NCBI GenBank assembly: GCA_016793265.1
Contig: JAEUHT010000093.1
Location: 1-64,000, forward strand
Length of the DNA stretch: 64,000 nt
Direction: 5' to 3'
Source: Planctomycetota bacterium
Lineage (GTDB): Bacteria > Planctomycetota > UBA1135 > UBA2386
The position numbers and the translations under genes were made by a program. A model generated the notes under the pieces. It was not told the origin of the DNA, ran no database searches, and was given only the letters and a program-made list of their open reading frames with translations. How positions within the stretch are numbered: position 1 is the stretch's first letter; each line of letters starts with the position of its first letter. Below, one piece after another: positions 47,835-55,377 of this stretch.

Positions 47835-50384
47835 TCATCCACCGACGCGGAACTCCAGCTCCAGCGGGCCGTCGCCTGGCGGCAGCGACAGCGGGCCGAT
47901 GCTCACTTCCTCGCCGCCGCCGGTCGCGGCGAACAGCACGAACGCGCCGAACGGCGCCGGGTCGATCACGACGCGGCCCTGGCCATCGGTGGCCAACGCA
48001 CCGGGGCGGTTGTAGCCGGCGTCGTAGTCGAAGCGCAGCCGGCGCTCGGCCAGGGGCGCCCCATCCGCCCCGAGCAACCGCAGCGTCAACCGCCGCGTGC
48101 GGGCGTCGACCGCACAGTCTGCCGCCTGCCCGGCCGTGAACGACGCCCGTTGCGGCAGCGGCAGGATGACGTGCCCTGGCCCGGGCTGGGCCGGGATCGC
48201 CAGCCGCACGCTGTACTCACCTGGCGGCAGCCGCGTCGTGAACCGACCGTCGGCCGCGGTGGGCACCCGCACCGTCACCTTCGGCAGCGGCGCTTCGCGC
48301 ACGAAGAAGAACTGCTGCGACGCGAACACGCGCCCGTCGACCCGCACCTCACCCTGCACCGTCGACGGCAACAGACCGGCGACGTCGAACTCGCGTTCGA
48401 CGACGCGACCATCTGCCCCGGCCGCCGTGTCGAGCACGCCGAGATCGTCGCGCACCGCGGCTTCGCTGGCGGCATTGCAGGCGAGCGACGAATGCAGCAC
48501 GACGCCCACGCCGCCCGGCGGCAGCGGCCCGAGCGTGAACGAGCCATCGGCGGCGACCACGGCGCGCGCGAGTTCGCTGCGGGCCACGGCAGCCCGCGAA
48601 TGCAACGGTTCCTCGACCAGCGGTCGCGCCGTCACCACCAGCGCCTGCTCGCCTGCGCTGCCGTGCGCCGACAACACCGCCACCGCCGCAGCCGGAACCA
48701 GCCGACCGCGCAGCACGGTGGCTGCTGCCAGCACGACGCGGAGCGGCGACGCGCCGGCGGCGACCACCACGTCGCGGCAGGCGGGCAGGTGGTCGCGGCT
48801 CCGCGCCAAGAGCTGGCAGGCGCCGGGCGGCAGGTGCAGACGGGCGACGCCGTCCGCAGCCGTCGTCGCCTCGGCCAGCGCCAGCTGCCACTCGCCGCGC
48901 GCGCAGGCCGGCCGCAGCCCGGAGATGAGCTTCGCCGGCATCGCGGGTTCGAGTCCGGCCTGCGTCAGGCCGAGGCGAAACGACAGTTCGCAGCGCGGCA
49001 CCGGCCGGCCCGCGGCGTCGACGACCTCGACGGCGACGGCGACGGCGCGGGGCACCGTCACCGTCAGTTCGCGCGACCGCGTGGTGGCGTCGACGACGAA
49101 GCGCAGTGGTCCGCCGATCGCCAGCGCCGGGTCGCGCGGCCGCGCCAGCAGCACGTGTTCGCACCGCCGCAGGCCGTCGCAGCGCACGCTGCCATCGGCC
49201 TCGCGCGTGGTCGAACCGGCGGGGTAGTCGATCAGGATCTGGCGGTCCGTGACCTGCCACAGCAGCACGTCGACGTCGTGGCGCACGCGGCCGCTGTCGT
49301 CAACCACCAGCACCGTCACGCTGGCCAGCTCATGCATCACCACCACGGTGTCGCGCTGGCCCCACGCCACGACCTGCTTGCCGTCGGCCGTGGTCACGAC
49401 CTGCTCGCGCCGGGCGTCGGTCGCGGTCAGCTCGACCCCGGCGCCGCTGACGTTCCAGTGCGGCGGCCCCCGGTGCACCACGAACGTGCCGTCGGCACCA
49501 CTGATGGCGCGGCCGCGGGAACCGTCGCCGTAGGCCGCGAGCTCGACGCCGGCGAGCGGCAGCCCGGTCGCGTCGACGACCCGGCCGGTGATGTCCTGTG
49601 CCGGGTCGGGACGTTCGACCTCGAGGCGGACGAAGTGCTCGCCGCCAGCCGGCACCAGCGTCGTGCGCGGCCCCACCAACGCTCCGGTGCGGTCGACGCC
49701 GAGGTGCCATTCCCCCGCGGCGACGAGGTCGGCGAAGCGGAAGGCGCCACGCGCGTCGGTCACCGTGCGCAGCATGGCCGGGAACCGAAGCGGCGGATCG
49801 ACCGCGAACACCTTCCGCAACATCACCTGGGCACCTTCGACCACCTGGCCGGCGCGATCGACGACTTCGCCGCGCACCTCGGCCATGCGCGCCAGCAACA
49901 CATCGCCGAGGTCCCACCTCCCCACCGCTGCAGCCCGCTGGCCCTCGACCGGGGCCCGCCCAGGCGCCCGGACCACGAGCTCGACGTCGAGCGGCTGCGG
50001 CAGCGTCACCTCGACGGCGAAGGTGCCGTCGTCGCCGGCGACGGCTCCCCCCAACTCGGCGACCTCGTCGGCGAGGTGCAGCACCGCGCGCACCCCCGGC
50101 AGCGGCGCCGAGGACTCGGCCGCGAGCAGGCGGCCGTGTACTTGCAGGACCACACCCACCACCGCCGGCGACGCCGGCGCCGGACTGTGCACCGGCGTGC
50201 GCGCGGCGATCTCACCTGCGAGCTCTGGCGCGGCCGACCGGCCGGCCGCGACGGGCGGGTTGGTCACCGTCTCCGGCGGCGCGTCGATCGTGCGCCAGGC
50301 CAGCCAAACGAGGACGGCGACGAACACGAGCAGCAGCGGGACCACGGCGCCAGAGCGCCTGCGGGACAGGGGCGAGCCGGGCAT
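47835..50384 (-). CDS. Membrane-anchored CnaB/carboxypeptidase-regulatory repeat protein
   Basis: 849 residues: short basic N-terminus, one helix at about 12-32 (AVVPLLLVFVAVLVWLAWRT), then a series of beta-sandwich repeats to the end. Repeat hallmarks include VRGEVVDRAGQVVEGAQVML, DARGAFRFADLVAAGEWHLG and DITGRVVDATGLPLAGVELA. The architecture is that of the extracytoplasmic half of the sigma fusion at 16983-19979, without sigma domains. It could be a peptidoglycan- or protein-binding scaffold or a sensor. ATG 50384 is chosen because earlier in-frame codons encode only low-complexity sequence. It is divergent from the PrsW-like protease gene. Confidence 0.75.
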   Translation of the reverse strand: MPGSPLSRRRSGAVVPLLLVFVAVLVWLAWRTIDAPPETVTNPPVAAGRSAAPELAGEIAARTPVHSPAPASPAVVGVVLQVHGRLLAAESSAPLPGVRAVLHLADEVAELGGAVAGDDGTFAVEVTLPQPLDVELVVRAPGRAPVEGQRAAAVGRWDLGDVLLARMAEVRGEVVDRAGQVVEGAQVMLRKVFAVDPPLRFPAMLRTVTDARGAFRFADLVAAGEWHLGVDRTGALVGPRTTLVPAGGEHFVRLEVERPDPAQDITGRVVDATGLPLAGVELAAYGDGSRGRAISGADGTFVVHRGPPHWNVSGAGVELTATDARREQVVTTADGKQVVAWGQRDTVVVMHELASVTVLVVDDSGRVRHDVDVLLWQVTDRQILIDYPAGSTTREADGSVRCDGLRRCEHVLLARPRDPALAIGGPLRFVVDATTRSRELTVTVPRAVAVAVEVVDAAGRPVPRCELSFRLGLTQAGLEPAMPAKLISGLRPACARGEWQLALAEATTAADGVARLHLPPGACQLLARSRDHLPACRDVVVAAGASPLRVVLAAATVLRGRLVPAAAVAVLSAHGSAGEQALVVTARPLVEEPLHSRAAVARSELARAVVAADGSFTLGPLPPGGVGVVLHSSLACNAASEAAVRDDLGVLDTAAGADGRVVEREFDVAGLLPSTVQGEVRVDGRVFASQQFFFVREAPLPKVTVRVPTAADGRFTTRLPPGEYSVRLAIPAQPGPGHVILPLPQRASFTAGQAADCAVDARTRRLTLRLLGADGAPLAERRLRFDYDAGYNRPGALATDGQGRVVIDPAPFGAFVLFAATGGGEEVSIGPLSLPPGDGPLELEFRVGG

Positions 50385-50542
50385 GGCGCCACCAATACGC
50401 GGCGCGCTGGTCCGGCGCGAACCGCAGCCCGGGCAACCGCACCATTCCCTCGCCTCTGCCGCCCAGGCACACTGCAAGCCCCGCGGCCAACGCGGCCGGC
50501 GCCCGCCTTCCTGCCGCCCACCGTTGGCACCGTTGCCCGCCG

Positions 50543-51214
50543 ATGTCCGAACTGCTCGCCATGCTGCTCGCGGTCGTGCCCTGCCTGGTCTGGCTGTGGG
50601 CGATCGTGCGCCACGATGACCACGAAGCAGAACCGTGGCTCTTCGTCGTGTTGGCGCTGCTGGTCGGCGCCGCCTCGACGGGCGGCGTGCTCTGGCTCGG
50701 ACCAGCACTCGGCGCGTGGCTCGCCGACAGTCCGCGGCTGGTGCAGGACTTCGTCGGCACCGCCGCCCACGAAGAGGCCTGGAAGCTCGCCGCGCTGCTG
50801 CCGTTCCTGCTGCACCGGGAGGTCGACGAACCGCTCGACGGTGGCGTCTATGGCGCCGCCGTGGGCCTGGGCTTCGCCGCCGCCGAGAACGTGCTCTACG
50901 TCGAACACGGCGGCGACGCGACGCTGGCGCTGCAGCGCGCCTTCACGGCGACGCTGATGCACGCGGCGTGCTCGGGCTGCCTCGGCATCGCGCTGGCCAC
51001 CGGCAAGCTGCGCCACCGCACCAGCGGCCGGCTGGCCTGGGCCACGCTCGGCGGCGCGCTCGCGGTCGGCTTGCACGGCCTCTACGACCACTTCTTGTGC
51101 GGCGACGAACTGCAGGGCCGCATCGCGCTGCTCTTCGTGCTGCCGTTCGCGATCGTGCTGCTGGTGGTCAAGGTGCGCTGGGCGCGCCGCCACTCGACGA
51201 CCTTCCACCCGTAG
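50543..51214 (+). CDS. PrsW family intramembrane metalloprotease
   Basis: 223 residues, about seven hydrophobic segments. The family motifs are in place: TAAHEEAWKLAALLPFLL (EExxK), VYGAAVGLGFAAAENVLYV, a histidine in TATLMHAACSGCLG, and VGLHGLYDHFLC. PrsW proteases cut anti-sigma factors within or near the membrane in Bacillus, so a role in releasing one of the membrane-bound sigma factors in this window is possible (inference). Located between a CnaB-repeat protein (divergent) and the futalosine hydrolase (convergent, 5-nt gap). A 158-nt gap separates it from the divergent gene. Confidence 0.88.
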   Translation: MSELLAMLLAVVPCLVWLWAIVRHDDHEAEPWLFVVLALLVGAASTGGVLWLGPALGAWLADSPRLVQDFVGTAAHEEAWKLAALLPFLLHREVDEPLDGGVYGAAVGLGFAAAENVLYVEHGGDATLALQRAFTATLMHAACSGCLGIALATGKLRHRTSGRLAWATLGGALAVGLHGLYDHFLCGDELQGRIALLFVLPFAIVLLVVKVRWARRHSTTFHP

Positions 51215-51219
51215 CGGCG

Positions 51220-51897
51220 TCAGGTCAGCCGCGCCACGCCGGCCCGCAGCGCTTCGACGGCGCGGCCGATGTCCCACTCGGCGCGCTCGCGGTCGCCGGT
51301 CCAGTTGCTGATCGCGCGCACGTGCAGCAACGGCACCTCACGGCGGCGGCAGACGGCGGCGACCGCGGCGCCTTCCATGCTCTCGACGTCGGCGTGGGTG
51401 CGTTCGTAGAGTTCGCGCGACGTGGCCTCGCTGCCGCTGCAGGTGCTGACCGTGGCGCCGCGCACGATCGGCACGCCGAGCCGCGCCGCGGCGAACTGCG
51501 ACAGCCGTGGACTGGCCGGGAACGGCCCGGCGTCCACCAACGACCGGTCATGGCCGAACGCCGGGGCGCCGAAGTCGACGAAGCCGCGTTCGGTGCGCAC
51601 GCCCTCGTCGGCGAGCACGTCGCCGCCGACCACGCAGAGCTCCCCCGGCCGCACCGGCGGCGGCGTGCCACGGTGCCGCTCGGGGTAGGCGCCGGCGATG
51701 CCGACCAGCAGCACCGCGTCGATGCGCTGGCCGGCGAGCTCGCCGCCGATCAACGCCGCATAGAGGTTCGTCGCCGCGGCGACCTTGCCGACGCCGAGTT
51801 CGACCGTGCGTTGGCCGGCGATGCCGGGCGCTTCGAGCGGGGCCGCGTGTACGACCAGCACGTCCGCCGGCGACCAGATGCCGCGCCCCGCGCTCAC
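51220..51897 (-). CDS. mqnB: Futalosine hydrolase-like nucleosidase
   Basis: 225 residues of the purine-nucleoside phosphorylase/MTAN fold: LLVGIAGAYPERHRGTPPPV, TVSTCSGSEATSRELYERTH, ADVESMEGAAVAAVCRRREV and LHVRAISNWTGDRERAEWDI. The last motifs match MqnB, which removes hypoxanthine from futalosine in the alternative menaquinone pathway; 5'-methylthioadenosine nucleosidase is the main alternative. No other mqn gene is present here. The GTG at 51897 overlaps the upstream stop as GTGA, fixing the start and showing coupling to the anchored protein before it. Confidence 0.72.
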   Translation of the reverse strand: MSAGRGIWSPADVLVVHAAPLEAPGIAGQRTVELGVGKVAAATNLYAALIGGELAGQRIDAVLLVGIAGAYPERHRGTPPPVRPGELCVVGGDVLADEGVRTERGFVDFGAPAFGHDRSLVDAGPFPASPRLSQFAAARLGVPIVRGATVSTCSGSEATSRELYERTHADVESMEGAAVAAVCRRREVPLLHVRAISNWTGDRERAEWDIGRAVEALRAGVARLT

Positions 51898-52661
51898 CGC
51901 TCGCTCCCGGCGGCCAGGGTGCGCCGGCGCAGCACCGCCGCGAAGCTGGCCTCGTCGCCCGCGAACTGCACGGCGAACTGCCGCCAGGCCGCGGCCAGCG
52001 CCTGCAGCCGGCAGCAGTCGGCGTCGCTGACGAAGTCGCCGCCGGCGTCGACGGCGAGCGCATCGAGCCCGGCACAACGCGCCAACAGCGCCAACAGGCG
52101 CGTCGCCGCGACCCGATGCCCGGCGTCGTCGTAGTCGAGCTCCTGCAGCTGCGCCACCGCCGCCAACAACGCCGGCCGGCCGAGCGCCGCCAGCTTCTGC
52201 GCCTGTGCGGGCACGAAGGCTACGCCGCGCGCCAGGCCGGCGACCAGCTCCTGGCAGAGCCGGAAGTCGGAGGGCAGCTCGAACGCCTGCAGCGGCAGCG
52301 GTTGCAGCGGCGTCGGTCGGCCGCGCCGCAACGCCACGCGCGCCGCCGCCAGCGCCTCGGCGACGAAGTGGTCGACCGGGTCGGCGTACTCGCGCGTCAA
52401 CAGCCGGTGCCGGGCCTCGCGGTCCTGGTCGCGCTGCCACGCCTCACGATGGCGCGCCTCCAGGTCACGTTCCTGCAGCCACAACAGGGCGATGAAGGCC
52501 AAGCCCAGCAGCAACAAGGAACGGGCACTGCCGGCCGGGCGCCGGGCCTTTGGCCGGCGGCGCCGCGCCGACCTGCCGGCCAGCGGCGGCGGCGCCGCGG
52601 CGGGCGGCCGGCCGGCGGCGTCGTTGGCGGCGTTCGCCGGCTGCGCTGCATGCTGCACCAT
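51894..52661 (-). CDS. Single-pass membrane protein of unknown function
   Basis: 255 residues. A 45-residue basic, Pro/Ala-rich cytoplasmic N-terminus (RSARRRRPKARRPAGSARS) leads to one helix (LLLLGLAFIALLWL, about 48-62). A helical, extracytoplasmic domain follows (ERDLEARHREAWQRDQDREA; FRLCQELVAGLARGVAFVPA). No enzyme motif is seen. GTGA overlap with the futalosine hydrolase gene suggests a shared mRNA, though the functions have no obvious link. Confidence 0.62.
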   Translation of the reverse strand: MVQHAAQPANAANDAAGRPPAAAPPPLAGRSARRRRPKARRPAGSARSLLLLGLAFIALLWLQERDLEARHREAWQRDQDREARHRLLTREYADPVDHFVAEALAAARVALRRGRPTPLQPLPLQAFELPSDFRLCQELVAGLARGVAFVPAQAQKLAALGRPALLAAVAQLQELDYDDAGHRVAATRLLALLARCAGLDALAVDAGGDFVSDADCCRLQALAAAWRQFAVQFAGDEASFAAVLRRRTLAAGSER

Positions 52662-52749
52662 TCCCGGAGTCTAGCAGCCGCGGCCGGGCGCGAACGCGAA
52701 GCCGTGCCGTGGCCCGTGAAGTCCGCGCGCGGCGCCCTACCATGCCGAC

Positions 52750-53928
52750 TTGCCGACGCCGCCCGATACGCCCCTCTACTGCCCCCACTTCGGCCCTTGC
52801 GGCGGCTGCACGCTGCTCGACACCCCGATCGAGAGCCAACTCGCGCAGAAGCAGGCCCACGCCCGGAGCCTGCTGGCGCCGTGGCTCGGCGACCGACCAC
52901 CGGAGATCGTGCTGCCGCCGCGAACGCCGCGCCACGACCGCCTGTCGCTGCTGTTCCCGGCCGCGCGCCGGGGCCATGAGCTCGTGCTCGGCATCTACCG
53001 CCGCGGTTCGCACGACATCCTGCCGATCACCGACTGCCGCATCCAGGCCAAGGCGCTGACGCGGCTCGCCACCGCCGCCGCCAAGGTGATGAACGAACTG
53101 TCGCTCGACGCCTACCACGAGACGACGCAGCGAGGCCTCGTGCGCGCGTTCCGCGCCCGCGTGATGCCGGGCACCGGCGAACTGCTGCTCGGCGTGGTGA
53201 CCACGCGAGCCGACTTCTCGGAGCGGATCGTGCTCGGCGCCCGGCTCGCCGACATCGCCCACGGCCTCAAGGACGAACAAGGCAAGGCGCTGCCGCTGGT
53301 CGGCGTCGTCGTCAACCACAACCCGCGCCCGGGCAACGTGCTGCTCGGCCCCGACACGGCGGCGATCCGCGGCCAGACCTTCCAGACCGATCGCCAGGAC
53401 GGGCTCGAGTTCCGCGTCTCGTTCGCGAGCTTCTACCAGCAGCATCGCCACAGCAGTGCGATCCTGTTCCGGCCGGCGCTGCAGCTGCTCGGCGATGTCG
53501 CCGGCCAGCGGGTGGTCGACGGCTACGGCGGCGTCGGCAGCTTCGGCCTGCGCCTGTTGCGCGCCGGCGCGGCCCACGTCACCTTGATCGAGAGTTCGCC
53601 GAGCGCGTGCGCCGACGCCCGCCACAACTTCGCCGCCAACGGCTACGCCGCTGGCGAAGTGCACCAGGCGCCGTTCGGCGAAGCGCCGCTGCCGCCGTGC
53701 GACCTGCTGGTCGTCGACCCGCCGCGCGCCGGCCTCATGGAACGCGGCGCCGCCGCCGTGCTCGCCGCCGACCCGCCGCGCGTGCTGCTGGTCTCGTGCG
53801 CGCTCGAGGGCCTGGCCCGCGACCTCACCATGCTGTCGGCGCGATACCGCGTCGCCGCCGTGCGGCTGTGCGACCTGTTCCCGCACACCGAACACGTCGA
53901 GGCCGTCACGCTGCTCGAACGGCGCTGA
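52750..53928 (+). CDS. TrmA/RlmD family RNA (uracil-5-)-methyltransferase
   Basis: 392 residues. The N-terminal cysteines YCPHFGPCGGCTLLDTPI plus a later Cys (ITDCRIQ) form the [4Fe-4S] ligands of this family. A central domain precedes the SAM fold with VVDGYGGVGSFGLRLLR, LIESSPSACADARHN and DLLVVDPPRAGL. The catalytic-cysteine segment reads LLVSCALEGLARDL in place of SCNPxT. It should methylate C5 of a uridine in rRNA or tRNA; which site is not known. No TRAM domain is visible at the N-terminus. The TTG at 52750 is used because no ATG in frame precedes the conserved cysteines. Confidence 0.86.
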   Translation: MPTPPDTPLYCPHFGPCGGCTLLDTPIESQLAQKQAHARSLLAPWLGDRPPEIVLPPRTPRHDRLSLLFPAARRGHELVLGIYRRGSHDILPITDCRIQAKALTRLATAAAKVMNELSLDAYHETTQRGLVRAFRARVMPGTGELLLGVVTTRADFSERIVLGARLADIAHGLKDEQGKALPLVGVVVNHNPRPGNVLLGPDTAAIRGQTFQTDRQDGLEFRVSFASFYQQHRHSSAILFRPALQLLGDVAGQRVVDGYGGVGSFGLRLLRAGAAHVTLIESSPSACADARHNFAANGYAAGEVHQAPFGEAPLPPCDLLVVDPPRAGLMERGAAAVLAADPPRVLLVSCALEGLARDLTMLSARYRVAAVRLCDLFPHTEHVEAVTLLERR

Positions 53929-53974
53929 AGAACGCGGCCAACCCGGCGCCGCCGCGGGTAGCATCTCACCCCGC

Positions 53975-55330
53975 ATGCGCCACGCGTCCGTCGCCTTCCT
54001 GGGTCTCTTGGTCAACCTCACCGCCCAGGCCCCGCCCACCTACTACAACACCGTCGACGCCAGTTCGGCGGCCTCGCTGCGCACGACGCTGCACGCCGTC
54101 ATCCGCGGCCACACCAAGATCCCCTACACGGCCTCGTCGACCGACACCTGGAACGTGCTCGAGCTCGCCGATCAGAACCCGGCCAACGCCTCCCAGATCC
54201 TCGACCTCTACAAGAACGCGACCTACACCAAGGTCGGCGGCGGCAACAGCTTCTACAACCGCGAGCACAGCTGGCCGAACAGCTTCGGCTTCCCGGTCGA
54301 CGGCACCAACAACTACCCCTACACCGACTGCCACCACCTGTTCCTCTGCGACATCGCCTACAACAGCGCGCGCGACAACAAGATCTACGACCACGCCACG
54401 GCGGCGTGGACCGAGTGGGTGACGACGGTGAACGGTGGCCAGGGCGGCGGCAGCGGCACCTTCCCGGGCAACTCCAACTGGACCAACAGCGCCGGCTGGC
54501 AGACCTGGAACGGCCGCAAGGGCGACGTCGCGCGGGCGCTGCTCTACATGGACGTGCGCTACGAAGGTGGCACCCACCCGGTGACCGGCGTCGCCGAGCC
54601 CGACCTGCGCCTCACCGACAACCTGACGCTGATCGACAACAGCGCCACCGGCGCCAACCTCTCGGTCGCCTACATGGGCAAGCTCAGCGTGCTGCTGCAG
54701 TGGCACGACGAGGACCCGCCGGACCAGAAGGAGATGACCCGCAACAACACGATCCACGCCGCGCAGGGCAACCGCAACCCGTTCATCGATCATCCCGAGT
54801 GGGTCGACTGCCTGTTCGCGAGCCAGTGTGTGCGCGTGCGCCAGCCCGAGCTCTGGATCAACGAACTGCACTACGACAACGTCGGCACCGACGTCGACGA
54901 GCTCGTCGAGGTCGCCGGCCGCGCCGGCGAGAACCTCGGCGGCTGGCTCCTGATCGGCTACGACGGCACCACCGGCGCGGTCTACTCGTACGTGCGCCTC
55001 AGCGGCACGATCCCGAACCAGCAGAACGGCTACGGCACGCTCGGCTTCCCGTTTGCGGGCCTGCAGAACGGCCCCGCCGACGGCATCGCGCTGGTCACGC
55101 CGGACGGGGTGCTGATGCAGTTCCTGAGCTACGAGGGCAGCTTCGTCGCCGTCGGCGGCGCCGCCAACGGCAAGACCGCGACCGACATCGGCGTCAGCGA
55201 GACGACGTCGAGCGTGGTCGGCACCTCGCTGCAGCTGGTCGGCACCGGTCACGACTACGCGTCGTTCACGTGGCAGGCGGGCCTCGCCGCCTCGGCGGGC
55301 CAGAAGAACGGCGGCCAGACCTTCCAGTGA
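53975..55330 (+). CDS. Secreted endonuclease I with lamin-tail-like C-terminal domain
   Basis: 451 residues. Signal peptide MRHASVAFLGLLVNLTAQ. The endonuclease I domain (25-290) contains FYNREHSWPNSFGF, TDCHHLFLCDIAYNSARDNK (metal and catalytic histidines) and KGDVARALLYMDVRYEG, as in EndA/NucM nucleases that degrade extracellular DNA. Residues 290-445 form a second domain beginning ELWINELHYDNVGTDVDELV, like LTD/lamin-tail modules attached to secreted nucleases. The protein probably acts outside the cell or in the periplasm on DNA for nutrition or biofilm turnover. Confidence 0.87.
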   Translation: MRHASVAFLGLLVNLTAQAPPTYYNTVDASSAASLRTTLHAVIRGHTKIPYTASSTDTWNVLELADQNPANASQILDLYKNATYTKVGGGNSFYNREHSWPNSFGFPVDGTNNYPYTDCHHLFLCDIAYNSARDNKIYDHATAAWTEWVTTVNGGQGGGSGTFPGNSNWTNSAGWQTWNGRKGDVARALLYMDVRYEGGTHPVTGVAEPDLRLTDNLTLIDNSATGANLSVAYMGKLSVLLQWHDEDPPDQKEMTRNNTIHAAQGNRNPFIDHPEWVDCLFASQCVRVRQPELWINELHYDNVGTDVDELVEVAGRAGENLGGWLLIGYDGTTGAVYSYVRLSGTIPNQQNGYGTLGFPFAGLQNGPADGIALVTPDGVLMQFLSYEGSFVAVGGAANGKTATDIGVSETTSSVVGTSLQLVGTGHDYASFTWQAGLAASAGQKNGGQTFQ

Positions 55331-55341
55331 CGCCCGCGACC

Positions 55342-55374
55342 GATGCGGGTGGCCGCCCGGTGCCGGGCCGCATC
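55342..55374. terminator. Nested hairpin between convergent genes
   Basis: Outer arms GATGCG (55342-55347) and CGCATC (55369-55374) enclose an inner stem GCCCGG / CCGGGC (55355-55368). It fills the 47-nt gap between the nuclease stop and the convergent stop at 55378. Likely a two-way terminator, no U-tract. Confidence 0.5.
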
Positions 55375-55377
55375 CGC

